A stretch of DNA of 24,379 bases from Tabrizicola_A sp044377735 (GTDB lineage: Bacteria > Pseudomonadota > Alphaproteobacteria > Rhodobacterales > Rhodobacteraceae): NCBI GenBank assembly GCA_044377735.1, contig JBILYK010000053.1, positions 1-24,379 on the forward strand. The letters are read 5' to 3'. The position numbers and the translations under genes are program-made. Positions within the stretch are counted from its first letter, which is position 1; the number at the start of each line of letters is the position of its first letter. Below, piece after piece: positions 1 through 7,857 of the stretch. The notes beneath the pieces are model-generated. The model was not told the origin of the DNA. It worked only from the letters and a program-made list of their open reading frames with translations, and searched no databases.

Positions 1-323
1 CGGCATCGACGCCGCTCAGGCGGCTCAATCAGCGCGAAAATCACTGGAAACGGTGCCTGTCTGGCCCCATAGTGCCCTCAAGCGGCAATGTCGGCGCAGC
101 CGAAGCCGTTGATCAGACCTTCCTTAAATCATGCCACGCTTAAATATATGTCTTTACTGACATAAGATTTAGTCTTCTGGTAATTTTTAGTAGCTGAGTG
201 GATTTTAAATCCGCCGCTCCGTCAATTGAGCTATTTGGGCATTTTGCACGGTATGGTCTTGGTTGGTGGGCGGGTGATAATGCAGCGGGCTTGCGCCGTC
301 CAAAGGGTTTAGGCAGCTTTTCC
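1..323. other. No recognisable gene (downstream of yacG)
   Basis: I see no gene I can name here. Two plus-strand frames are open from the left edge: one stops near 110 and another runs to about 140, so the 3' end of a gene starting outside the window is possible, but neither translation resembles a family I know. Positions about 120-200 are clearly A+T-rich compared with the rest, which would suit a terminator region, a promoter or a remnant of transferred DNA. No tRNA cloverleaf was found. Confidence 0.4.
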
Positions 324-391
324 GCTTATTGCGGGCGGACGCTTATTGCGGGCGGACGCTTATTGCGGGCGGACGCTTATTGCGGGCGGAC
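324..391. repeat. Perfect 17-bp tandem repeat, four copies
   Basis: The unit GCTTATTGCGGGCGGAC occurs four times head to tail without a mismatch at 324-340, 341-357, 358-374 and 375-391. Read on the minus strand each unit carries CGC CCG CAA TAA, so the innermost copy (375-391) supplies the last codons and the stop of yacG, and the other three lie downstream. Because 17 is not a multiple of 3 but each unit has its own stop in the entering frame, copy number can change without changing the protein. It looks like a VNTR that could vary between strains. Confidence 0.95.
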
Positions 392-553
392 TGGGGGCTC
401 GGCTGCGTCTGCGGGGTTTTCGTCGTCGATCGCCTCGGCAGGGATGGCGTAGTCGCCGCGCAACCAGTGCGCTAGATCCACATCGGCGCAGCGGCGCGAG
501 CAGAAGGGGCGGTATTTCGCATCCGTTTCGCGATCGCAGATCGGGCAGCTCAT
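377..553 (-). CDS. yacG: DNA gyrase inhibitor YacG (zinc-binding)
   Basis: A 58-residue protein starting MSCPICDRETDAKYRPFCSR. It has the four-cysteine zinc knuckle of the family (C3-x2-C6 and C18-x3-C22), followed by the usual DLxxWL-type segment (DLAHWL) and an acidic tail. In E. coli YacG binds the GyrB subunit and blocks DNA binding by gyrase; that role is taken from the family and is not visible here. The ATG overlaps the stop of the preceding RNase gene in an ATGA, so the two are probably translationally coupled and co-transcribed with maf and infA. The last residues and the stop codon lie inside the 17-bp tandem repeat, so the C-terminus may be under unusual mutational pressure. Confidence 0.9.
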   Translation of the reverse strand: MSCPICDRETDAKYRPFCSRRCADVDLAHWLRGDYAIPAEAIDDENPADAAEPPVRPQ

Positions 554-1596
554 GCGAGCAGCTCCGCCAAGGGCAGACGGTCGCGGCGGCGGGTGAATTC
601 GTACAAGCCGAGCGTCGTCCAGCCGGCCAGTGTCACATCGGGGCCGTCGCCTTTGAAGGCAGCGCGGATCACTTGTTCCAGAATGGCGCGATCTTTCTTG
701 GGCTGGGGGGCAAAATCCACCACCACCTGGCCCCCAAGGCCGCGCAGCCGCAATTGGCGCGGCAGGTCGCGGGCGGCGGCGATATTGGCTTTAAGCGCCG
801 CCGCAGGCGAGGTGTCAGGGCCTGTGTTCACATCGACCGCCACCAGTGCGCGGGTGGGTTCGATCATCATATGCCCACCGCCCGGCAGATCCAAACGCGG
901 GCTGAGGAGGGCATCAATCTGTTCCAGCACACCATGCGCCTCAAGCCCGCCGGCGCGGTCTTCGACCATATCGGGGGCCGGGCTTGCCCAATCGCGCCAT
1001 GCAGTTTCATGCGCACCAGGGCCGTCGAGCAAAAGCTCGGGGAGGCCATCAAGATCGGCCAGAACGGCAGTGGCCAGATCCCGCATCGCGGTGATGTCGT
1101 CGGCAATCTCGACCTCATCCCCCTCGAGCGCGGCGGAGCGGATGATAAGGCCAAGGCGGGGGTCGGCCCCGGCCATGGCTTCTGTCGCAAGATCGGTCAG
1201 CGCGGCGCGGGTATCTTCCTCACGGATCGCGCGGCTGACGTTCAGGCCGGGGGCGTCGGGGGTGACGATGGCAAAGCGTGATTTGAACAGCAGCCGTGTG
1301 CTGACCGGGGTGGCTTTTCCCGGTTCGGTCGGGGCTGAGACTTGGACCAAGAGGCGTTGACCGGGGCTGATGCCGGAGATCTGGCGCAGAAAGCCCGATC
1401 CGCCATTCGGCAGCTTCACGAACATGCCGCCCTGACCCTTCATCGGACGATCCGCCACCGCGCGATAGATCGCACCGGGCAGAATGCTGTCGCCCTCGGG
1501 GTCAATTGCCAGCTCTTCCAAACGGCCATCCACCAAAAGGGCGGCGGCCTCGCGGCCCTTGATGCTGTCCAGAAGGACGACGCGGCCAGATGTCAT
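550..1596 (-). CDS. rng: Ribonuclease E/G family protein (short form)
   Basis: A 348-residue member of the RNase E/G family, endoribonucleases that cut single-stranded A/U-rich RNA in rRNA processing and mRNA decay. The conserved catalytic segment is visible: VAVDVNTG near residue 260 and a second acidic position in VVVDFAPQPKKDR about 45 residues later. It is shorter than E. coli RNase G (489 aa) and lacks the C-terminal zinc-link and small domain; short forms at this locus are, as I recall, normal in Rhodobacterales. The frame is open for 51 codons upstream, but I chose the ATG at 1596 because it has a GGAG five to six bases before it and overlaps the maf stop as ATGA. It sits in the run infA-maf-rng-yacG. 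The gene symbol is by position and family; rne is the alternative name. Confidence 0.85.
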   Translation of the reverse strand: MTSGRVVLLDSIKGREAAALLVDGRLEELAIDPEGDSILPGAIYRAVADRPMKGQGGMFVKLPNGGSGFLRQISGISPGQRLLVQVSAPTEPGKATPVSTRLLFKSRFAIVTPDAPGLNVSRAIREEDTRAALTDLATEAMAGADPRLGLIIRSAALEGDEVEIADDITAMRDLATAVLADLDGLPELLLDGPGAHETAWRDWASPAPDMVEDRAGGLEAHGVLEQIDALLSPRLDLPGGGHMMIEPTRALVAVDVNTGPDTSPAAALKANIAAARDLPRQLRLRGLGGQVVVDFAPQPKKDRAILEQVIRAAFKGDGPDVTLAGWTTLGLYEFTRRRDRLPLAELLA

Positions 1597-2168
1597 GTTT
1601 GTCTCCAGACGGGATAGCCTGCGGCCTGCAAAAGGGCGGCGGTTTCGGCCAAGGGCAGGCCGACGATGCCAGTGAACGAGCCAGAGATCCACGGGATGAA
1701 GGCGCCTGCAGCCCCTTGGATTGCATAGCCGCCCGCCTTGCCCTTCCATTCACCGCCCGCAAGATAGGCGTTCAACTCATCATCCGAGAGCCGCTTCATT
1801 TTCACCGCTGATACGCTTTCGCGCGTCCACATTCGGGGCCCGCGCTTGACGGCAATGGCAGTGATCACCTGATGGCGCCGCCCACCAAGGGCTGTCAGAA
1901 ACGCAGCCGCTTCGCCCGCATCGCGGGGCTTGCCGAGAATGCGGCGGCCAAGGGCCACGGTGGTATCGGCGCAGAGCACGATATCATCCTCGCTCGCCTG
2001 AACCGCCGTGGCCTTTTCGCGTGCCAGCCGCGCGCAATAGGGGCGCGGCAGTTCGGCGCGCTTGGGATCTTCGTCGATGTCGGGGGGCAGGATCGCGTCA
2101 GGCGTGATGCCCAGCTGCGCCAAAAGCTCTTTCCGGCGCGGGCTGCCTGATCCGAGGATAAAGCGCAT
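1593..2168 (-). CDS. maf: Maf-like nucleoside triphosphate pyrophosphatase
   Basis: A 191-residue Maf protein. The diagnostic N-terminus LGSGSPRRKELLAQLG is present (residues 5-20), followed by the substrate-pocket segment with DIDE, the catalytic block LCADTTVALG near residue 66, and the GYAIQGAAGAFIPWISGSFTGIVGLPL motif region towards the C-terminus. Maf proteins hydrolyse dTTP/UTP or modified nucleotides to monophosphates and limit their incorporation. The gene sits between infA and the RNase gene, and its stop overlaps the rng start (ATGA). The gap to infA is 60 bp and is filled by a palindromic repeat, so maf may be partly uncoupled from infA. Length and motifs are normal for the family. 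Confidence 0.93.
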   Translation of the reverse strand: MRFILGSGSPRRKELLAQLGITPDAILPPDIDEDPKRAELPRPYCARLAREKATAVQASEDDIVLCADTTVALGRRILGKPRDAGEAAAFLTALGGRRHQVITAIAVKRGPRMWTRESVSAVKMKRLSDDELNAYLAGGEWKGKAGGYAIQGAAGAFIPWISGSFTGIVGLPLAETAALLQAAGYPVWRQT

Positions 2169-2180
2169 TAGGATTTTCTG

Positions 2181-2224
2181 CGCAGTTGGGTCCGAAAACC
2201 GGTTTCCACTTTTCGGACTGCGCT
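2181..2224. repeat. Alphaproteobacterial palindromic repeat between infA and maf
   Basis: An inverted repeat with arms GTCCGAAAA (2190-2198) and TTTTCGGAC (2210-2218) around CCGGTTTCCAC, extended outward by GCGCAGT/CTGCGC-type bases with a small bulge. From memory, this core (CCGAAAACCGG...TTTTCGG) is a common dispersed palindrome in alphaproteobacterial genomes. It occupies nearly all of the infA-maf gap, so it would form a hairpin in the shared transcript and may reduce read-through or stabilise the infA end. Confidence 0.75.
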
Positions 2225-2228
2225 CACG

Positions 2229-2447
2229 TTATTTAAAGCGGTAGTTGATGCGGCCTTTGGACAGGTCGTAGGGGGTCATTTCCACCTGCACCTTATCGCC
2301 TGCCAGAACACGGATGCGGTTCTTGCGCATCTTGCCTGCCATCACCGCGATCAGTTCATGGCCGTTGTCGAGTTCAACCCGAAACGTCGCGTTGGGCAGC
2401 AGTTCCTTCACAACACCGGGGAATTCGAGGATATCTTCCTTGGCCAT
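2229..2447 (-). CDS. infA: Translation initiation factor IF-1
   Basis: A 72-residue OB-fold protein starting MAKEDILEFPGVVKELLPNA and ending KGRINYRFK, which is the size and sequence of bacterial IF-1. It binds the A site of the 30S subunit and assists IF-2 and IF-3 during initiation. The frame is open well upstream, but the ATG at 2447 has GGAGAG five bases before it and gives the exact family length. It is the first gene of the minus-strand run leading to maf, rng and yacG. A dispersed repeat lies about 130 bp upstream. Confidence 0.97.
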   Translation of the reverse strand: MAKEDILEFPGVVKELLPNATFRVELDNGHELIAVMAGKMRKNRIRVLAGDKVQVEMTPYDLSKGRINYRFK

Positions 2448-2576
2448 GGTCTCTCCAATAGGGGTTTTGCCCAAGTTGGAGATCCCAACGCAGGCATGGC
2501 GCGGCGTATGCGCCGGAATTTCGGGATTTTCAAGGGGAAATCGTTCTGAACGGGCGGGTTGCTTGGCCGGGCGCGG

Positions 2577-2612
2577 GGCCTCCGGCGGGGGTATTTGGGC
2601 CAAGATGAAGAT
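2577..2612 (+). repeat. Rhodobacterales dispersed intergenic repeat
   Basis: The stretch from GGCCTCCGGCGGGGG (2577) through TATTTGGGCCAAGATGAAGA (to about 2612) matches from memory a motif found in very many intergenic regions of Rhodobacterales genomes. It lies between infA and the hydrolase remnant. No protein is predicted and its function is not known to me. It supports the taxonomic placement. Confidence 0.6.
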
Positions 2613-2630
2613 CAGGGGTGCGACTGATGG

Positions 2631-3222
2631 TTATGCGAGGCGTTCGGTTTGTTCGTGCCCATGGGCGTGGTTCAGCACGCCGCCGTTGCATCGGGCGTTG
2701 CGGATGGTGTCAAGGTTGACCTCGGCCAATGCCAAGCTGGCGCGCTGCGCGCCGTTTCAACCAAAAAGCCGGTGCGGAACGCCGTGATTGGGTGGGGACA
2801 TAGATGCTGTCGGCCCTTACGTTTCATCTACCGCCGGGCAGAAATCGCACATGCCCACGGTCGGGGATTGGACCACACCGCATTGATTTTCCAAGGCCCG
2901 TGCCATGGAGGCGACACGCACGCGCGTGAAGCCTGCAAGGCTGTCGGTGCAAGAGGGGGCCAAGAAAGTTTCGACCCTTGACTCAACCAAGGACTGCGCG
3001 AGAAGCGAGACCTCGCTGTCATAGCAGATCACCACCCCGATACGGCCAAGGTCGGTGTCAAAGGGCGAAGGGCCAGTGCCTACCACCACATTCCAAGTTT
3101 CGTGTTCAAACCCGGTCATCATCTGTTTGTCCTGATGCCCAATGATGCCGCGTTGGCCATAAAGCGTGGCGCTGCTCACCGGGCGGGGGCTGGTAAAGAC
3201 CGGGCCAGAGGCGCCGAGGACA
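2631..3222 (-). pseudogene. Carbon-nitrogen hydrolase (nitrilase superfamily) remnant
   Basis: The minus strand from about 3222 down to the TAA at 2631 encodes the middle and C-terminal parts of a nitrilase-superfamily hydrolase in broken frames. In frame are IGHQDKQMMTGFEHETWNVV, then RIGVVICYDSEVSLLAQSLV (the Cys is the usual catalytic nucleophile) and SMARALENQCGVVQSPTVG. The frame stops at 2817, yet the expected continuation ADSIYVPT is present just past it in another frame, and the C-terminal LAEVNLDTIRNARCNGGVLN is found near 2660-2720 in a third placement. At least two indels are therefore needed. The N-terminal third, with the first catalytic Glu, is missing, and homology ends where a copied piece of the RTX gene begins (3223). 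It is dead as a hydrolase. Confidence 0.8.
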
Positions 3223-3294
3223 CAGGCCTTTGCTTGGGGTGCGACAATGGCGGGCGCAAATGCGGTTTGGCATGCCACAGCAGGCGGCAATGCG
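3223..3294 (+). repeat. 72-bp inverted copy of part of the RTX gene (partner 3476-3547)
   Basis: Bases 3223-3294 on the plus strand repeat the minus strand of 3547-3476 with 6 differences in 72 by my count. Translated on the plus strand it reads QAFAWGATMAGANAVWHATA, against QAFAWGGTKAGANAVWYTTA in the RTX protein. The two arms are 181 bp apart in opposite orientation. The copy starts exactly where the nitrilase remnant loses its homology, so it marks a rearrangement endpoint. It could be the tail of a second, deleted RTX gene on the other strand, or an inverted duplication. Confidence 0.85.
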
Positions 3295-3379
3295 CATGGG
3301 ACGGGCTTACGGTGGCCCGCGGGGCATAGGGCGCGCGGGTTTTCCCACACGTCCAAACTCCGTCGCCGAACGTGCCGGG

Positions 3380-4417
3380 TTACAAGATGAAATCTGATGC
3401 GTTGAGAGAGGTGACCCCCATCACCCGCACAGAGAAATCTGCCACTCTGTCGCCGTTCACATCGGCGAACACCGTCGCATTGCCGTCCGCTGTGGTATAC
3501 CAAACCGCATTTGCGCCCGCCTTTGTCCCACCCCAAGCAAAGGCCTGATTGCCCGAGGCTGCCGCGTTGGCGTCTATCGCGGACAGCGAGATATCGTCGA
3601 TGTTGCGAGTAAAGTTATGGATTACATCGCGCGCGGCCGTATTGGGCGATTCCAGCCGCGAGTTGAAGACGAACACATCGCGCAGGCTGTCGGCGCCGCC
3701 AAACATGAAATCGGTGCCGTGCCCGCCAATCAGCTGATCCGCACCGGAATCGCCATAAAGCGTGTCATTGCCCGCTCCACCATAGAGTTTGTCAGCGCCC
3801 ACCCCACCGCGCACAAGGTCGTTGCCCGCATCGCCCATCAGCGTATCGTTGCCGACATTGCCGTAAAGCTTGTCATTGCCGGTCCAGCCATAGGCGTAAT
3901 CGGCCTCGGCTGATCCGGTGATCCGGTCAGCCCCGGCAAGCATCTGTTTGAGTAAGGCGCGATCATCGGCGGTGCTCTCCGACAGCGCCGCCCGGTTCAC
4001 CGATAGGGCAGACACCGACGTGCCCAAAAGCACCATGCCAAAACCGACATTATCAATTGTCATGAACCGCAATAGTCCTGTCACCGTTCCGGCCAAAGCC
4101 TGACCTTGACCATCGACACGCAGGTTGTCGCCCGTAAACAGGGCAAAGTTGTCTGCCTCGCTGATATTGGCGCCGACATCCCAAAACCCAATCCCATCTG
4201 TCGCGCGGTAGGTGCCTTGCAATCCGGGAATTTGCTGGCCCGTCAGGGTGAGGGTTCGATTGTCGATGAATTCGTGGTAGCGTAGCGGCGAAAGCAGTTC
4301 GTTAAAGTTGAAGTCGCGAAAATCAAAACCGATATCAGACAGGAATTGAGCCAAAATTTCACCCACTAATCGAAAAAATTGAACGATAACGTCTTCAAAG
4401 CATGAGTCAAGCTGCAT
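3380..4417 (-). CDS. RTX calcium-binding protein, probable type I secretion substrate
   Basis: A 345-residue protein. Residues about 180-241 hold tandem glycine/aspartate nonapeptides (GNDKLYGNVGNDTLMGDAGN and further GGxGxDxL units) that bind Ca2+ outside the cell. Residues 242-345 resemble the serralysin-type C-terminal domain, and the chain ends in DFIL, typical of the uncleaved C-terminal signal for ABC/type I export. There is no N-terminal signal peptide. The N-terminal region (FDFRDFNFNELLSPLRYHEF) has no function I can assign. The start is uncertain: the ATG at 4417 lacks a ribosome-binding site, and a TTG at 4354 giving MAQFLSDIGF is an attractive alternative. No transporter gene is nearby. 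It lies between a nitrilase remnant and a transposase remnant, so its neighbourhood has been rearranged. Confidence 0.82.
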   Translation of the reverse strand: MQLDSCFEDVIVQFFRLVGEILAQFLSDIGFDFRDFNFNELLSPLRYHEFIDNRTLTLTGQQIPGLQGTYRATDGIGFWDVGANISEADNFALFTGDNLRVDGQGQALAGTVTGLLRFMTIDNVGFGMVLLGTSVSALSVNRAALSESTADDRALLKQMLAGADRITGSAEADYAYGWTGNDKLYGNVGNDTLMGDAGNDLVRGGVGADKLYGGAGNDTLYGDSGADQLIGGHGTDFMFGGADSLRDVFVFNSRLESPNTAARDVIHNFTRNIDDISLSAIDANAAASGNQAFAWGGTKAGANAVWYTTADGNATVFADVNGDRVADFSVRVMGVTSLNASDFIL

Positions 4418-4677
4418 GTCGACGTGGCCAAACCGCCCCTATCCAAAATTATAGATCTTTGACGCTCGCCCTGGTATGGCCCAGGTCTTTCCATGAAAAC
4501 TGTGCCAGAACACCGGGCGAAGGGGCATAGCAGGACCCAGTTCAGAAGGCATCACTGGTGCGGTAAGTGTCGGGGTGCAGCGGGTGATTGTCGGGCCGCA
4601 GCACCGAGCAAAAGGCCACATGGCTGTGGCCATGGGAGTGATCTTCGCGCAGGTCAAAGAACCGATGGCTCAGACCC

Positions 4678-5018
4678 TGCCCGGGCAACAGGCGGAAGTC
4701 GATCAGGTTGCCGAGCAAATCTGTCTAAGCCATGATCTTGGCAGCTATCCCGCCGCGAGCGCGCCCAATGGCCTGGCTCTAAGGCCCCTTTTGCGCTCTC
4801 TCCGTGGCGGTGGACCTTAACGATGCTGCCGTCGATCATGGCGTCTTCGAAGTCGGCATCTTCGGTCAAGGCTCTGAACATAAGATAGAATGCGACAGCC
4901 TTTACCCATCTGCGGAACCGCTTGAACACCGAGTTCCACTTGTCGAATTCGTCGGGAGGATCGCGCCATGGACAGCCCGTTCGGGCGATTCACAGCACTG
5001 CTTCCAAGAACAAGCGAG
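4678..5018 (-). pseudogene. IS5-family transposase remnant
   Basis: Minus-strand frames carry pieces of an IS5-type DDE transposase: CPWRDPPDEFDKWNSVFKRF, then AMIDGSIVKVHRHGESAKGA (the Asp of DG is the first catalytic acid), and after a frameshift GGIAAKIMA, a TAG stop, and TDLLGNLIDFRLLPGQ. Upstream, a TGA replaces what should be a Trp codon before IARTGCPWRD. The N-terminus and everything after the LLPGQ block, including the rest of the catalytic triad, are missing. Just beyond it (about 4440-4677) one frame reads DLREDHSHGHSHVAF, a His-rich peptide I do not recognise. I found no intact terminal inverted repeats. Confidence 0.75.
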
Positions 5019-5335
5019 GGGCGGAGACGGTGCGACCGGGATCACATTCCCGGCCAAGACAGTGTGGGCATTGAACGCCCACAGCGTGTCGATCAATGCC
5101 ATGCGGATCAAGGCTGCCTCCCATTCGGAAACCCCCAATCACTCCTCAGCCAATTTTGGAATCTTCAAACGAAGAGAGCCTCTAGCCAGATCGAGCCTGA
5201 CGGTGATGATCTCCGACGTAGTTGCTGCCCTTTTTGGATTTTCTCAGACCCGCCTTGGTACATCGATGCCGTTGGGGGCGATTACATCATTGAGGCCTGG
5301 CAGATCGTGAAATCCTCTGGATCGCCTGAAGCATC
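5019..5335. other. Degenerate intergenic sequence before the uvrB 3' end
   Basis: No gene is recognised. Short open frames on both strands have no family resemblance, no ribosome-binding site and unusual composition. The stretch probably contains further decayed mobile-element DNA, since it directly continues from the IS5-type remnant. Confidence 0.4.
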
Positions 5336-7519
5336 CTACCGCCCCCGGTTTGACCGCTTGCCGCCCCTTTGTCCCGCGCGTCCCCCGGTGCTGCGGCCAC
5401 GGCTTTTGACGGCCTCTTCCACCGCCTCATCCACCACCGATTGCCGGGCCAAGGGATCATCGGCGATCGTCAGTTCCACCGCTTCCAGCCGTTTCACCTC
5501 ATCGCGCAGGCGGGCGGCTTCTTCGAACTCAAGGTTCTCGGCGGCTTTGCGCATGGCCAGACGCAGGGCGTCGAGATGGCTGGCAAGGTTGTTGCCCAGA
5601 AGGGGTTTGTCGATCTTGGCGGTGACGCGGGATTGGTCGGTGTCGCCCTGATAGATGCCCAGAAGGATGTCTTCGACGTTCTTCTTGATCGTCGTCGGCG
5701 TGATGCCGTGTTCGGTGTTATAGGCCACCTGCTTGGCGCGACGGCGGTTGGTCTCGCCCATCGCGCGTTCCATCGAGCCGGTGATGCGGTCGGCATACAT
5801 GATGACCCGGCCTTCAGAATTGCGCGCCGCGCGGCCGATGGTCTGGATAAGCGATGTTTCCGAACGCAGGAACCCTTCTTTATCCGCGTCCAGAATGGCC
5901 ACCAGACCGCATTCGGGAATGTCCAACCCTTCACGCAGAAGGTTGATGCCGACCAGTACATCAAAGGCGCCCAGCCGCAAATCACGCAAGATTTCAATGC
6001 GTTCGATGGTGTCGATGTCGCTGTGCATATAGCGGATGCGGATGCCCTGTTCATGGAAGTATTCGGTCAGGTCTTCGGCCATGCGTTTGGTCAGGGTGGT
6101 GACCAGCACGCGGAACCCTTGGGCGGCCACTTTGCGGATCTCGTCCAGAAGGTCGTCCACCTGCATCTCAACCGGGCGGATTTCGATTTGCGGATCCACC
6201 AGACCCGTGGGACGGATGACCTGCTCGGTAAAGACGCCGCCGGTCTGCTCCAGCTCCCATTTCGCGGGCGTGGCGGAAACGAAAACCGATTGTGGGCGCA
6301 TAGCGTCCCATTCCTCGAACTTCAGGGGCCGGTTGTCCATGCAAGAGGGCAGGCGGAATCCGTGTTCGGCCAGGGTCATCTTGCGACGGAAGTCGCCTTT
6401 GTACATGCCGCCGATCTGCGGCACCGAGACGTGGGATTCATCGGCAAAGACAATGGCATTGTCGGGGATGAACTCGAAAAGGGTCGGTGGTGGCTCGCCC
6501 GGTTGCCGACCCGTCAGCCAGCGCGAATAGTTTTCAATCCCGGCGCAGGAACCGGTGGCTTCCAGCATCTCAAGGTCAAAGTTAGTGCGCTGTTCCAGTC
6601 TTTGTGCCTCAAGCAGCTTGCCCTCGGCATTGAGCTGTTTCAGGCGATGGAAAAGTTCATCCTTGATGCCCTTTATCGCCTGTTGCAGCGTCGGGCGCGG
6701 GGTGACGTAGTGGCTGTTGGCATAGATGCGGATTTGTTCGAAAGTGTCGGTCTTGGCCCCGGTCAGGGGGTCAAACTCCACAATTGCCTCAAGCTCTTCG
6801 CCGAAAAAGGAAAAGCGCCACGCGCGGTCGTCAAGGTGTGCGGGCCAAACTTCAAGGCTGTCGCCGCGCACCCGGAACGCGCCGCGGGTAAAGGCCTGAT
6901 CGTTGCGACGGTATTGCTGGGCCACCAGTTCGCCGATCACCTTGCGTTGGTCATAGATCTGGCCGACCGCCAGATCCTGAGTCATCGCCGAATAGGTTTC
7001 AACGGACCCTATGCCGTAGATACACGACACCGAGGCCACGATGATCACATCATCGCGCTCGAGCAGCGACCGGGTGGCCGAGTGGCGCATGCGGTCGATC
7101 TGTTCGTTGATCTGGGATTCTTTCTCGATGTAGGTGTCAGTGCGGGCGACATAGGCTTCGGGCTGGTAATAGTCGTAATAGCTGACGAAATATTCCACCG
7201 CATTTTCGGGAAAGAAGCTTTTGAATTCGCCGTAAAGCTGAGCGGCAAGGGTCTTGTTGGGGGCCAGAATGATCGCCGGGCGCTGGGTTTCTTCGATCAC
7301 CTTGGCCATGGTGAATGTCTTGCCGGTGCCGGTGGCGCCCAAAAGCACCTGATCGTGTTCGCCCGCCAGAATGCCTGCAGAGAGTTCCGAAATCGCCGTG
7401 GGTTGATCGCCTGCCGCCGTGTAGGGCGTTTGCATGACAAAACGCTTGCCGCCCTCCAGTTTGGGCCGGGTCAGCACCTCGGGGCGTTCGGTGGGCAGGT
7501 TGGCATTGTTGTGGGGCAT
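5336..7519 (-). CDS. uvrB: UvrABC system protein B (excinuclease subunit)
   Basis: A 727-residue UvrB, the damage-verifying helicase-like ATPase of nucleotide excision repair. It is loaded by UvrA and recruits UvrC for incision. Visible are the Walker A segment LLGATGTGKTFT, the beta-hairpin EYFVSYYDYYQPEAYV, the DEAD-like FADESH, helicase motifs such as SATPAKWE, VLVGINLLREGLDIPE and QTIGRAARN, and the C-terminal UVR motif (FEEAARLRDEVKRLE) that contacts UvrC. A basic Gly/Arg/Ser tail follows. The same frame is open 106 codons further upstream, but that part has no UvrB similarity. The ATG at 7519 (MPHNNANL) follows GGGGAAAGAGA at suitable spacing. No canonical GTTC-N7-GTTC alphaproteobacterial SOS box was found upstream. 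Length and motifs are complete. Confidence 0.96.
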   Translation of the reverse strand: MPHNNANLPTERPEVLTRPKLEGGKRFVMQTPYTAAGDQPTAISELSAGILAGEHDQVLLGATGTGKTFTMAKVIEETQRPAIILAPNKTLAAQLYGEFKSFFPENAVEYFVSYYDYYQPEAYVARTDTYIEKESQINEQIDRMRHSATRSLLERDDVIIVASVSCIYGIGSVETYSAMTQDLAVGQIYDQRKVIGELVAQQYRRNDQAFTRGAFRVRGDSLEVWPAHLDDRAWRFSFFGEELEAIVEFDPLTGAKTDTFEQIRIYANSHYVTPRPTLQQAIKGIKDELFHRLKQLNAEGKLLEAQRLEQRTNFDLEMLEATGSCAGIENYSRWLTGRQPGEPPPTLFEFIPDNAIVFADESHVSVPQIGGMYKGDFRRKMTLAEHGFRLPSCMDNRPLKFEEWDAMRPQSVFVSATPAKWELEQTGGVFTEQVIRPTGLVDPQIEIRPVEMQVDDLLDEIRKVAAQGFRVLVTTLTKRMAEDLTEYFHEQGIRIRYMHSDIDTIERIEILRDLRLGAFDVLVGINLLREGLDIPECGLVAILDADKEGFLRSETSLIQTIGRAARNSEGRVIMYADRITGSMERAMGETNRRRAKQVAYNTEHGITPTTIKKNVEDILLGIYQGDTDQSRVTAKIDKPLLGNNLASHLDALRLAMRKAAENLEFEEAARLRDEVKRLEAVELTIADDPLARQSVVDEAVEEAVKSRGRSTGGRAGQRGGKRSNRGR

Positions 7520-7857
7520 GATGATTCTCTTTCCCCAGCAATCTATTCTGTTTTTGTTCCAGAGAAAGGGTTCCAGGCTGGTCTGGAAAGCCTTTGTTAA
7601 GATTGATGAAGGCAACGTGAACATAGGATTTTCAATTTTAAGGAAAACGAACGAAAAACTTGCATCTTCGGATTGCGCGACTGGAAAAGTTGAGGCAAAC
7701 TCGCTTGGCAAGCAGCAAACCTTGCTGTCGGCTGGTCGCACCACACACCCCACCCACACTCCCCGTGACCAGCCGGCAGCATCTTGGGCGCCTTCGGCCC
7801 TTGCACTTTCCCGCAGTTTTCGGAATAACCCGAGCATAGCCTAGGGGAGGTTCAACC
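7520..7857. other. Divergent intergenic region between uvrB and the NDUFS4-like gene
   Basis: A 338-bp spacer must hold the promoters of both divergent genes. I see no convincing protein in it. It contains a small inverted repeat (TTCCAG-gctggt-CTGGAA near 7570-7590) just upstream of uvrB, two GTTCCAG direct repeats spaced 14 bp apart there, and a long hairpin at 7724-7780 listed separately. The NDUFS4-like gene has GGGGAGG about six bases before its ATG. Confidence 0.5.
7724..7780 (+). ncRNA. Long hairpin with C-rich loop, possible small RNA or leader structure
   Basis: Arms GCTGTCGGCTGGTC (7724-7737) and GACCAGCCGGCAGC (7767-7780) pair over 14 bp with one mismatch. The 29-nt loop is almost free of G and rich in CCCC/CACC runs on the plus strand, so an RNA from this strand would show an anti-Shine-Dalgarno-like loop. 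On the minus strand the loop has runs GGGG, GGG and GGGG within the uvrB upstream region. There is no U-run after the stem, so a simple terminator is unlikely. Assignment as an RNA is inference. Confidence 0.35.

Noticed and set aside
1..140. 3' end of a transposase or other gene from outside the window
   Set aside because: Two frames are open to the left edge, but neither translation resembles a known family, so no gene was called.
324..391. CRISPR array
   Set aside because: The repeats are directly adjacent with no spacers and only 17 bp long, and no cas gene is present; it is a tandem repeat.
346..1360. Two long plus-strand open frames over the RNase E/G and yacG region
   Set aside because: They are shadows of the minus-strand genes and include the tandem repeat; no ribosome-binding site or family match.
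4439..4677. Separate small gene with a His-rich DHSHGHSHV peptide
   Set aside because: No start signal, no conserved length and it directly continues a frameshifted transposase remnant; I could not support a gene.
7550..7590. Possible SOS (LexA) box upstream of uvrB
   Set aside because: The two GTTC elements are separated by 10 bases instead of the 7 required for the alphaproteobacterial GTTC-N7-GTTC box.
5369..7600. A 743-codon plus-strand open frame opposite uvrB
   Set aside because: It is the antisense image of uvrB in high-G+C DNA; its translation resembles no family, while the opposite strand encodes every UvrB motif.
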